A stretch of 41,253 bases of DNA from Solobacterium sp. (GCA_017539385.1 JAFYHC010000042.1:1-41253), one strand, 5' to 3'. Counted from the stretch's first letter, positions 26,001 to 32,139 are shown. Notes: generated by a model not told the origin, from the sequence alone. Made by a program: numbers and translations.

Positions 26001-26921
26001 TTCGCTCAAAGCAGAAGTCTTTTCATTTTTCTGGCTTTCAAGAGAAGCCTTTTCCTCTTTCTTTGCAGCGATTTCATCGTTCAGACGATTTCTTTCCTCT
26101 GAAATCCTTGCGTTTTGGTAATTCTTTTCCTCTAATGCTTTTCCATATTCATTGAGAGCCGTTTCGTGCTCTGAGCGGGCCTGGTTCATTGCCTGCTGTG
26201 CTGCTTGATCCGCCTCGACGGCTTCTGCATATTCGGCTTCTGCGGCTGCCTGCTCTTCGTTTGCCTGTTTTGCGTCTGCTTCTTTCGCAGCCACATCTGC
26301 CTTGGCTTCATCCACAGCCGCATTGGCATCATCCAATGCAGTCTCTGCGTCTTTGACTGCCGCTTCTGCTTTGGCAAGATCTTCCGCTGCAGTAGGATAT
26401 TTCTTCTCCAGCTCCGCTTCCTTTGCCTTTGCTTCATCCAGTGCCTTCTGGGCAGACTGCTGTGCTGCTTCTTTGTTAGCTAACGCTGCTTCCGCATCCT
26501 TGACTGCCTGCTCTGCCTGGGCAGTCTTCTCTTTGGCAGCAGCCAGCTTGTCATCTGCTTCTTTCTTATTATCTGCCAGTTTCTTATTCAGTGCGTTCAG
26601 TGCATCTTCTTTTGCACTTTCGGCATTGGAAGTGACTTTCGCTGCTTCTTCCGCTGCTTTCTTTGCCGTGTCGTTGGCTTTCTTTGCATCTTCTGCTGCA
26701 GAAGCCGCATCGTTCTTTTCTTTCTCTGCCGCTTCCATTGCCTGTCTGGCATCTTCGATCATTCCGTCGATTTCATCTTCTTCCGGATCATTGGGATCAC
26801 CGGCTGTTAAAAGAATCTGTTCTTCTTCGGATGTGTCTTCTGCCCATACCGGTGTCAGCTGCAAGGAACCAAACACTGTAGCAACAGACAGTCCTACTCG
26901 TACCCATTGCGATAGTCTCAT
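23061..26921 (-). CDS. Large secreted protein: coiled coil, CAP domain, coiled coil, four DUF4214 repeats
   Basis: This 1286-residue protein has a signal peptide (cleavage likely after VWA, residue 27). A very Ala/Glu/Lys-rich coiled coil spans about 45-418. A CAP/SCP-like domain follows at about 425-650 (IGHWHGLREL, GVGENLAWGY, GVTGHYTNIANP). A second coiled coil of similar length spans about 655-1038. Four DUF4214 repeats end it (about 1040-1286), each with a motif like LGREPDTGGYNDW or MNREADAGGLKNW. There is no sortase signal or membrane anchor, so attachment is probably through the DUF4214 repeats, which occur in surface and glycan-associated proteins. GGGGG lies nine to ten bases before the ATG. 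Confidence 0.85.
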   Translation of the reverse strand: MRLSQWVRVGLSVATVFGSLQLTPVWAEDTSEEEQILLTAGDPNDPEEDEIDGMIEDARQAMEAAEKEKNDAASAAEDAKKANDTAKKAAEEAAKVTSNAESAKEDALNALNKKLADNKKEADDKLAAAKEKTAQAEQAVKDAEAALANKEAAQQSAQKALDEAKAKEAELEKKYPTAAEDLAKAEAAVKDAETALDDANAAVDEAKADVAAKEADAKQANEEQAAAEAEYAEAVEADQAAQQAMNQARSEHETALNEYGKALEEKNYQNARISEERNRLNDEIAAKKEEKASLESQKNEKTSALSEAQKAKEEAESKLSEAQAHKAETEAQKQAADAKAAESKAAYDAAVKEAEEASANRAAADQSVTDAEAALTAAQNELSAAEKEQEEAAAKIAEAEQAVKDAEAALAEAEEKLNKGSIGFFESIGASEAVKVINLGIEHWADDNGVEEGKTNIGAEKDATSLENLQNSITLIKEANELRAQDSNNVASLAKYKDILAQMDAQGTDTITIDGTEYTRSNVNTLISQTELNMAPLKVHSTLMAISQVNTNMSAKTIGHWHGLRELGYGVGENLAWGYSDPFDGWYWKEKDIYDSHGTGVTGHYTNIANPENEYNLRYIAAGAAINTTGWITHGMTFHFTSSYGQGAVDVDTYQKMVDDYVNAVNQAVSDAQADLDAKKAELEALQAAASDERVNAAKAAVSAAENALADAKSAQAAAAETESAKQAAAEQAKTAYDADAQAAADAKTADETAAAAVSEAETAVDEAGKTIADLEAELQEIDENIAAAEEAIAKDEEALAELESALEPYLKALEEAKANLDAKNAAFEEAEQKLADADQAVEDAETARKTAEENVTAKEAALKEAQDKQTEAEQAVKDAEAALAKAQADYDATADACKELADAKEETKRCEEALAKADQEYAAAKATLDAVKSALAKAQEDEAKAQASADHAAELLERDSYENLDPNDEFAALNIYYTVVRAAEKAVEEAKALQEKADAAAYKAQLAYEAIEKAYQEKAKAYEDAKKEYERLVALKEELKVRFFVKRLYRKCMNREADAGGLKNWETALKTHKKTAADVIIGFFCSKEMNNMNLSSEEYVERCYQVMMNRASDAGGKKNWVEKLEGGVSKLFILRGFVGSAEFAKICKDYGVVQGSINCTEQRDRNPGVTMFVSRCYTEVLGRKAEVGGLNDWCGRILNASNKKQAAINTATNGFFHSPEYMMKNTTNDQYVRTLYRTFLGREPDTGGYNDWMNRLRNGTSRDDVMRGFANSTEFDKIMASYGIR

Positions 26922-26968
26922 TTCATTATCCCCCTTCCGCTATTTGTACTAAGATTCCATACATCGTT

Positions 26969-26977
26969 ATTATAGCA
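26969..26977 (-). promoter_or_regulatory. Extended -10 promoter of the coiled-coil/CAP gene
   Basis: Minus-strand TGCTATAAT (26977-26969). Predicted start near 26962 and a leader of about 41 bases. No clear -35. Confidence 0.7.
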
Positions 26978-27068
26978 AATACATTTCATCCGCTTTCTCC
27001 CTTCTGTCTGTATATACCCAAAAATCTGTCATCCTCCCCTGCTCTTTCAGAAAATATTTTTATAGCAC

Positions 27069-27095
27069 AAAAACAGACCACCTTCGGATGGTCTG
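27069..27095 (-). terminator. Terminator of the RpoC-like clamp gene
   Basis: Minus-strand CAGACCA (27095-27089) pairs with TGGTCTG (27080-27074), followed by TTTTT. Confidence 0.85.
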
Positions 27096-27101
27096 CTGTA
27101 T

Positions 27102-27872
27102 CTAGCTGATCTTGCGGTATCTTTGGTCCAGCATCTCAAACAGCTGATCACATGCCTTCTGCACTGCCAGTGCATCTCTGACCCAGACATACGGCTTCTC
27201 ATTCATCTCGATCAGACGGCGCATTCTCCGGTTGTGACGGATGATCTTCCGATATACATCATTCAGATCACTGACTGCCCATTTCCCATCTCCGATCGGA
27301 AGCATCGGTCTTTCCCATGCCGGTATGACCGGTATGATCTTTACCAGCATCCATTCCGGATCCGGTTCATCTATGTTATGATCGAGCAGTTTTTTATCCT
27401 GGATCAGTTCCCGTATTGCTGTAGGACCGGTCGCGGTTTCTCCCGGACCTTTGTCATGGTCTCCCAGGTATTCGAGATACTCCAGATTCGTGAATACCTT
27501 CCCGTATGCCAGGCTGGGATCACCATTATCTTCCGGATCCAGCAGGACACGTGCCTGGTAATGCGCAATGGCATAGAGGTCTTCGGAAGACATATCCAGA
27601 TATCTGCCTAGGCGCGTATCTTCTTTCTGCATTGCCAGTTCCGGGATCGTCGGCCACATCAGTTCGATATGTCCCATCTTCGATGCATTCTCCGGATTCT
27701 CCCAGTCCTCCATACGTCCGAATATTTCTTCATCGAACAATCCGCCGGCAAACGTCCGGTTGGTATCCATGTTCATGGTCATCGGCTTTGTGACTTCTCC
27801 GCCCGACCATTCCAGGATCATTTCCGGTGACAGCCTGCCTTCTTTTAGTGCTCTGTAGCGGTCCAGTTCCAT
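27102..27872 (-). CDS. Stand-alone RNA polymerase beta-prime N-terminal (clamp/coiled-coil) paralogue
   Basis: This 256-residue protein matches the N-terminal part of RpoC over its whole length. WSGGEVTKPMTMN and GGLFDEEIFGRMEDWE (residues 22-58) match the start of beta-prime. KMGHIELMWP (65-74) follows directly, so the four-cysteine zinc ribbon is cleanly missing. LGRYLDMSS and GPTAIRELI follow. PEWMLVKIIPVIP, RPMLPIGDGKWAVSDLNDVY and RKIIRHNRRMRRLIEM (172-223) match the clamp coiled coil that binds sigma region 2 in real RNA polymerase. It ends there: no NADFDGD catalytic loop, bridge helix or trigger loop. AAGGAGG seven bases before the ATG, its own terminator and an intact frame argue for a functional protein, not a pseudogene. 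Confidence 0.85.
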   Translation of the reverse strand: MELDRYRALKEGRLSPEMILEWSGGEVTKPMTMNMDTNRTFAGGLFDEEIFGRMEDWENPENASKMGHIELMWPTIPELAMQKEDTRLGRYLDMSSEDLYAIAHYQARVLLDPEDNGDPSLAYGKVFTNLEYLEYLGDHDKGPGETATGPTAIRELIQDKKLLDHNIDEPDPEWMLVKIIPVIPAWERPMLPIGDGKWAVSDLNDVYRKIIRHNRRMRRLIEMNEKPYVWVRDALAVQKACDQLFEMLDQRYRKIS

Positions 27873-27940
27873 TTGAGGCCTCCTTTTTCAGCACAACCAT
27901 AGCATAGCGCGGGATGCCCTTCTGCGGGGGAGGTGATTAC

Positions 27941-28000
27941 GTGAATGTCCCTGTTTCATATCGGATTTGGCATGTCTTCCACAGCATCCATCCTGCATAA
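27941..28000 (+). CDS. Possible 19-residue leader peptide or small protein
   Basis: A GTG at 27941 lies seven bases after GGAGGTGAT (27929-27937), the best ribosome binding site in the area, and opens a 19-codon frame ending in TAA. An ATG at 27945 in another frame gives 21 residues (MSLFHIGFG...). No promoter is evident, and the site may be chance. No function can be assigned. Confidence 0.25.
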   Translation: MNVPVSYRIWHVFHSIHPA

Positions 28001-28030
28001 TCACGCATGAGAAATTTAAGATTTTTCGAC

Positions 28031-28048
28031 GCTTTTTTATAAAAAAGC
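28031..28048. repeat. Perfect 18-base palindrome
   Basis: GCTTTTTTATAAAAAAGC equals its own reverse complement. It lies between the divergent genes. It could be a regulator operator or an intrinsic terminator (T runs on both sides of its centre). I lean to operator because no gene ends nearby. Confidence 0.6.
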
Positions 28049-28108
28049 AAGAGTACTTAAAAAGTATCAAATAATCATCAAATGTATGATAAACAGCGAA
28101 TTGATTAC

Positions 28109-28120
28109 ACGGATATCCGT
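28109..28120. repeat. Perfect 12-base palindrome, candidate operator
   Basis: ACGGATATCCGT is its own reverse complement and ends about 45 bases upstream of the -10 of the HTH-RHH gene. A weak promoter TTGATT-15-TATTAT (28101-28127) would overlap it. A self-regulating operator is plausible. Confidence 0.45.
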
Positions 28121-28162
28121 ATATTATTCCAAATTCATCATCTTCACCTACTCTTACATTTC

Positions 28163-28178
28163 TGTTACAATGTACCTA
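28163..28178 (+). promoter_or_regulatory. Extended -10 promoter, predicted leaderless start
   Basis: TG-T-TACAAT (28163-28171), then six bases, then ATG at 28178. A fair -35 TTCACC (28143-28148) lies 17 bases upstream. There is no ribosome binding site before the ATG. Confidence 0.65.
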
Positions 28179-28558
28179 TGAATACAACAGTTGGTGAAAA
28201 AATCAAGTACGCACGGAAAGCGTGCGGCGTAAATCGGAGCGCTCTTGGCAGAAGCGTCGGCACGATTTATCAGAGAATTCGTGAATGGGAGGACGGAATC
28301 AATCACCCGAAATATGGTAATGTAAAGAAGATCGCGGATTCACTGAAAGTTGATGTACGGTACTTCATGGATCCCGACATTATGCCGGACGATCTGAATA
28401 TGTATATGCTGGAAACACAGGATTATATCGATGTCCGTCTGAATGAGCGCGCTGCAGCGTATGTACGCGCACTTGCCGAAGAGAAGAAAGTATCTGCCGG
28501 TGAGATCGTCAACGGCATTATTGATAATTTGATGAAAGAAGAGGAGTTGAATAAGTGA
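28178..28558 (+). CDS. HTH (Xre/Cro-type) regulator with C-terminal ribbon-helix-helix-like domain
   Basis: This 126-residue protein has an N-terminal Cro/C1-type HTH (residues 5-63: GEKIKYARKACGVNRSALG, then IYQRIREWEDGINHP and VKKIADSLKVDVRYFM). The C-terminal segment (79-120: YIDVRLNERAAAYVRALAEE, KVSAGEIVNGIIDNLMKEE) looks like an Arc/MetJ ribbon-helix-helix. Two DNA-binding folds in one small protein are unusual. The RHH part may instead be used for dimerisation. ATG 28178 is chosen because the upstream frame is AT-rich and unconserved, and because a promoter ends seven bases before it. It probably controls the flanking RpoC-like and tubulin-TIR genes; that is inference. Confidence 0.75.
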   Translation: MNTTVGEKIKYARKACGVNRSALGRSVGTIYQRIREWEDGINHPKYGNVKKIADSLKVDVRYFMDPDIMPDDLNMYMLETQDYIDVRLNERAAAYVRALAEEKKVSAGEIVNGIIDNLMKEEELNK

Positions 28559-28580
28559 ACGGGATTCCGTTCACTTTTTT
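28555..28580 (+). terminator. Terminator of the HTH-RHH gene
   Basis: GTGAACGG (28555-28562) and CCGTTCAC (28567-28574) are followed by six T. The left arm includes the last base of the stop codon. Confidence 0.9.
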
Positions 28581-28614
28581 ATTCCCCCAGCACCGGAAAT
28601 ATCTTTGCTCCGGT

Positions 28615-28632
28615 TATAATGAGTCTGGAGGA
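28615..28632 (+). promoter_or_regulatory. Probable promoter and ribosome binding site of the tubulin-TIR gene
   Basis: TATAAT (28615-28620) predicts a start at 28627, exactly at GGAGGA (28627-28632), eight bases before the ATG. The leader would be only 14 bases. No good -35 is seen. Confidence 0.5.
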
Positions 28633-28640
28633 TTCACTAT

Positions 28641-29765
28641 ATGAAACAATGGATTATTGGACTGGGCGGTATCGGCTGCCGTATCACATCCCGATACGAA
28701 GAACAGCATACCAATGCAGATACCGGTTATATATACATGGATATTGATCCATCCACGTTTCGCGGCTGGAATAAAGAGCACATACTGATGCCGCCGAGGC
28801 CCTCGGATACCGGGACCGGTGCCTATCCGGAGATCGGTGCAGCGGAAGTCATCGTTCCAAACAGTCCGCTGAGAAACGGGATGCTTGCACAATTGCGCAA
28901 AAGCCTGGAAGAAGATCCCCTCCTGCATATCATTTTTGTGACAACATCATTCGGCGGCTTCGGCAGCGGTGCCGTCCTGCCGTTAGCTTCCTCTGCATAC
29001 AGCCAGATGAAATACGAATATCCCGCTGCTGAGATCACGATACAGATCCTTGCATTCAAGGAGAATCTGTACCGGGATTCCCTGCACGTTCCTTTTGGAG
29101 AACTGCAGACATTCCAGGCCAATACAGAGCTGCTGAAAGACACCTATCAGCGCATGGTGAAGCAGCAGCGTCTTCCCGAAGATCCTGTCTCATTCTGGAT
29201 CATTTCAGACGAAGCCTTCATCGGAAAAGAAGAACAACTCATCGGTCAGCCGGATGTGTTCATCTTTGAATCCGCCGATGAGATCTCAGCCGAAGAGATC
29301 AGAGAAACATCACAGACACAGCAGCCCGCACCTGTCTATCCAAAGCCATACAAGGGAGACAGGCCCTTCCTCTTTGTCAGTTATGCACATAAAGATTCCG
29401 CCCGTGTGCTTCCCATCATACAGCGTCTAATGGCACAGGGATACCGTGTCTGGTATGATGCCGGGATCGATCCGGGGACCGAGTGGGATGAGATGATTGC
29501 GGAACAGATCGAAGAAAGCCGCATCTTCCTAGCCATGATGAGCGCAAATTATCTTTCCTCCTCCAATTGCCGGGATGAACTGTATTATGCACGGGAGATG
29601 GAGAAAGACAGGGCACTGATCTATCTGGAACAGGTCGAACTGGCAAGAGGCATGCGCATGCGTTTGTCCCGTACCCAGAATATTCATAAGTATACGTACA
29701 CGGACGAAGAAGAATTCTACGCCAAACTATACGACACAAAAAAACTGCATCTTTGCAAAGAATGA
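28641..29765 (+). CDS. Half-tubulin/FtsZ-like domain fused to a TIR domain
   Basis: This 374-residue protein has two parts. Residues 1-210 look like the nucleotide-binding half of a tubulin/FtsZ fold: strand plus glycine loop WIIGLGGIGCRIT (4-16) and the tubulin signature-like TTSFGGFGSGA (101-111). The GTPase-activating T7 half is absent. After a Pro/Gln linker, residues 241-365 form a TIR domain: FLFVSYAHKDSARVLP, GYRVWYDAGIDPGTEWDEMI (BB loop) and SSSNCRDELYYA, with Glu313 at the position of the NADase catalytic glutamate. The likely role is a nucleotide-sensing switch controlling NAD cleavage or signalling, as in TIR defence systems; this is inference. Confidence 0.8.
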   Translation: MKQWIIGLGGIGCRITSRYEEQHTNADTGYIYMDIDPSTFRGWNKEHILMPPRPSDTGTGAYPEIGAAEVIVPNSPLRNGMLAQLRKSLEEDPLLHIIFVTTSFGGFGSGAVLPLASSAYSQMKYEYPAAEITIQILAFKENLYRDSLHVPFGELQTFQANTELLKDTYQRMVKQQRLPEDPVSFWIISDEAFIGKEEQLIGQPDVFIFESADEISAEEIRETSQTQQPAPVYPKPYKGDRPFLFVSYAHKDSARVLPIIQRLMAQGYRVWYDAGIDPGTEWDEMIAEQIEESRIFLAMMSANYLSSSNCRDELYYAREMEKDRALIYLEQVELARGMRMRLSRTQNIHKYTYTDEEEFYAKLYDTKKLHLCKE

Positions 29766-29767
29766 AA

Positions 29768-29808
29768 ACAGCGTATCGGATCAATGGGATCCGATACGCT
29801 GTCTTTTT
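29768..29808. terminator. Strong bidirectional terminator
   Basis: Fifteen-base perfect arms (29768-29782 and 29788-29802) are followed by CTTTTTC on the plus strand and by TTTTC on the minus strand. It separates the convergent tubulin-TIR and nrdD genes. Confidence 0.92.
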
Positions 29809-29809
29809 C

Positions 29810-32014
29810 TTACAGATGCAGTACGCGTTCTTTGATTTCCTGGGTGCGTCCCTGGTTCCAGAACTGGGTGCCGATATAGCCGCATGTACGGCGTGCAACG
29901 TTCATCTTGTCCTGGTTGGTATTGCCGCAGTTGGGGCATCTCCAGATCAGTTTATGATGAGAATCTTCCACGATCTCGATCTCACCGTCATAGCCGCATA
30001 CCTGGCAATAGTCGCTCTTTGTATTGAGTTCAGCATACATGATGACATTATAAATATGCTCCATTAATGCCAGAACTGCCGGAATGTTATTCTGCATATT
30101 CGGCACTTCGACATAGGAGATCGCTCCGCCCGGCGACAGGGACTGGAATTCCGCTTCCTTGGTCAGTTTGTCAAATGCATTGATTTCTTCGGTGACATGG
30201 ACATGGTAGGAGTTTGTAATATAGTTCTTATCCGTTACGCCCTTGATAATGCCGAAGCGTTCCTGCAGGCACTTGGCAAAGCGGTATGTCGTGGATTCGA
30301 TCGGTGTGCCATAGACAGAATAGTCGATATTCTCTGCCGCCTTCCACTTTGCACAGGCATCGTTCATTGCCTTCATAACAGCCAGTCCGAATTCCTTGCC
30401 TTCTTCGGACGTATGCGAGACGCCCAGCATACGGTATACGCACTCTGCCAGTCCGGCATAGCCAAGTGAGATAGTGGAGTAGCCGTTGTACAGCAGCGGG
30501 TCAATGACCTCGCCCTTGTCCAGACGTGCGATCGCACCATACTGCCATAAGATCGGAGCGACATCGCTTGGCGTACCAAGCAGATGCTCATGACGGATAC
30601 GCAGCGCTCTGTGGCAAAGATCCAGACGCTCGTTCATGATCTGCCAGAAGCGGTCCATATCCCCTTCGCTGGAACATGCCACATCCACCAGATTCAGTGT
30701 TACAACACCCTGGTTGAAACGTCCATAGTACTTATGTACACCCGGTGTGTAGTTCAATGCCTTTTCCGGATTGCCGAATGTACCGGTATCGGTGAAGCGG
30801 TCCGGTGTCAGGAAGGAACGGCATCCCATGCAGCCATAGACATCGCCCTTGAGTTCCCGCATCATCTTTGCAGAAATATAATCCGGTACCATGCGCTTCG
30901 CCGTGCACTTTGCCGCAAGCACTGTCAAATCATAATATTTGGAACCCGGACGGATATTGTCTTCATCCAGCACATAGATCAGTTTCGGGAATGCCGGCGT
31001 GATCCATACGCCTTTTTCGTTTTTGACGCCTTCGATCCGCTGGTTGAGCATTTCTTCGATACAGATGGCCAGATCGTCACGCAGCGGTCCTTCTTTGACT
31101 TCATCCAGATACATATACACTGTCACAAACGGTGCCTGTCCGTTCGTCGTCATCAGCGTGATGATCTGATACTGGATCGTCTGAATGCCTGCCTTGATCT
31201 CATTGCGCAGACGCTTCTCAGCAATCTTTTCCATTGCTTCCTGAGATGCATCAAGACCTGCTTCTTCGAATTCTTCCGCTACCTGTTTTCTGTATTTCTG
31301 ACGGGATACTTCCACAAACGGTGCAAGATGCGACAGTGTTACGGTCTGTCCGCCATACTGGTTGGATGCGACCTGAGCAATGATCTGTGTAGCAATATTG
31401 CACGCTGTCGCAAAGCTGTGCGGACGCTCGATCTTCGTTCCGGAGATGACCGTTCCGTTCTGCAGCATGTCCTCAAGATTGACCAGGCAGCAATTGTACA
31501 TCGGCTGGGCAAAGTAGTCCGTATCATGGAAATGAATAATGCCCTTGTCATGTGCTTCACTGATCTCCTGAGGCAGCAGGAAACGGCGTGTGATATCCTT
31601 TGATACTTCTCCCGCCATATAGTCACGCTGGGTCGAGTTGACCGTTGGATTCTTGTTGGAATTTTCCTGCTTGGCTTCTTCGTTGTTTCTGCCGATCAGC
31701 GAAAGGATCTGCCGGTCGGTCGTATTGGCCTTGCGCACCAATGCACGCTCATACCGGTAGGTAATATAGTTATGTGCTACGGTATACGCCTTTTCTGACA
31801 TGATCTCATTTTCGACCATATCCTGGATCTCTTCGACCCCTGCTGAGCGGTTCATGCGCCGGCAGCGGTCAGCGACCCGGTAGGTAATGCCAAGGATCTG
31901 TTCCTCGCTCATCTGCTTTCCGGCAGCTGTTGCTTCATTGGCCTTGCGTACTGCGTTTTCAATCTTTTTTGCATCAAAGCGGGCTTCTTCCCCGCTGCGT
32001 TTAATTACGTTCAT
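29810..32014 (-). CDS. nrdD: Anaerobic (class III) ribonucleoside-triphosphate reductase
   Basis: This 734-residue glycyl-radical enzyme makes dNTPs without oxygen. It has an N-terminal ATP-cone (about 1-95: IKRSGEEARFDAKKIENAV) for allosteric control and a ten-stranded barrel with YGCMGCRSFL. Zinc cysteines CQVCG and CPNCG are near the end, and the radical glycine is in RRTCGYIGTQFW (Gly712). Length is normal. AGGGGG lies about nine bases before the ATG. The activase NrdG, often adjacent, is not in the window, so it must be encoded elsewhere. Confidence 0.97.
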   Translation of the reverse strand: MNVIKRSGEEARFDAKKIENAVRKANEATAAGKQMSEEQILGITYRVADRCRRMNRSAGVEEIQDMVENEIMSEKAYTVAHNYITYRYERALVRKANTTDRQILSLIGRNNEEAKQENSNKNPTVNSTQRDYMAGEVSKDITRRFLLPQEISEAHDKGIIHFHDTDYFAQPMYNCCLVNLEDMLQNGTVISGTKIERPHSFATACNIATQIIAQVASNQYGGQTVTLSHLAPFVEVSRQKYRKQVAEEFEEAGLDASQEAMEKIAEKRLRNEIKAGIQTIQYQIITLMTTNGQAPFVTVYMYLDEVKEGPLRDDLAICIEEMLNQRIEGVKNEKGVWITPAFPKLIYVLDEDNIRPGSKYYDLTVLAAKCTAKRMVPDYISAKMMRELKGDVYGCMGCRSFLTPDRFTDTGTFGNPEKALNYTPGVHKYYGRFNQGVVTLNLVDVACSSEGDMDRFWQIMNERLDLCHRALRIRHEHLLGTPSDVAPILWQYGAIARLDKGEVIDPLLYNGYSTISLGYAGLAECVYRMLGVSHTSEEGKEFGLAVMKAMNDACAKWKAAENIDYSVYGTPIESTTYRFAKCLQERFGIIKGVTDKNYITNSYHVHVTEEINAFDKLTKEAEFQSLSPGGAISYVEVPNMQNNIPAVLALMEHIYNVIMYAELNTKSDYCQVCGYDGEIEIVEDSHHKLIWRCPNCGNTNQDKMNVARRTCGYIGTQFWNQGRTQEIKERVLHL

Positions 32015-32029
32015 CCTGTCCCCCTATAT

Positions 32030-32053
32030 AAATAGTTGCATTTCCAACTATTT
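32030..32053. repeat. Inverted repeat in the nrdD leader
   Basis: AAATAGTTG (32030-32038) and CAACTATTT (32045-32053) form perfect nine-base arms with a six-base loop, just upstream of the nrdD ribosome binding site and about 20 bases downstream of the -10. It does not resemble an NrdR box (which has a CWATATAT core). It could be an operator or an mRNA hairpin. Confidence 0.6.
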
Positions 32054-32071
32054 GCTTTCTGGTGCATATCG

Positions 32072-32100
32072 AATATACCTCTTTTTAAAAAGAAACGCAA
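32072..32100 (-). promoter_or_regulatory. nrdD promoter
   Basis: Minus-strand TTGCGT (32100-32095), a 17-base spacer and TATATT (32077-32072). Predicted start 32065, about 51 bases before the ATG. Confidence 0.75.
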
Positions 32101-32110
32101 GGAGACAGTT

Positions 32111-32139
32111 AAAAGAACAGCATACGGCCGATGCTGTTC
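32111..32139 (-). terminator. Terminator-like hairpin upstream of nrdD
   Basis: Minus-strand GAACAGCAT (32139-32131) pairs with ATGCTGTTC (32123-32115), followed by TTTT. It is the second terminator after the ROK operon. The 109 bases between the two (32141-32249) hold no gene; an extended -10 TGATATATT in them could drive a short RNA ending here. Confidence 0.65.

Larger units (their letters stand above)
27873..28177. other. Divergent intergenic region with palindromes
   Basis: These 305 bases separate the divergent RpoC-like and HTH-RHH genes. The middle and right parts are much more AT-rich than the neighbours. They hold an 18-base perfect palindrome, a 12-base perfect palindrome, the short inverted repeat TACTT/AAGTA (28054-28066) and a leaderless-type promoter at the right end. 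The left part carries a near-perfect ribosome binding site before a tiny frame. The promoter of the RpoC-like gene is not clear. Confidence 0.6.

Noticed and set aside
23268..26952. Several Cys/Phe- or Ser/Ala-rich open frames opposite the coiled-coil protein
   Set aside because: They are mirror images of Ala/Glu/Lys codon repeats in the real gene. The repeated DNA there is coding for coiled coil, not a CRISPR or tandem-repeat array.
27102..27872. Pseudogene remnant of rpoC
   Set aside because: The frame is intact, the zinc-ribbon deletion is clean, and it has a good ribosome binding site and its own terminator. It is kept as a functional gene, though expression is unproven.
27888..28070. 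60-codon minus-strand frame upstream of the RpoC-like gene
   Set aside because: It has no ribosome binding site, is rich in chance Lys/Arg/Cys codons and overlaps the control region.
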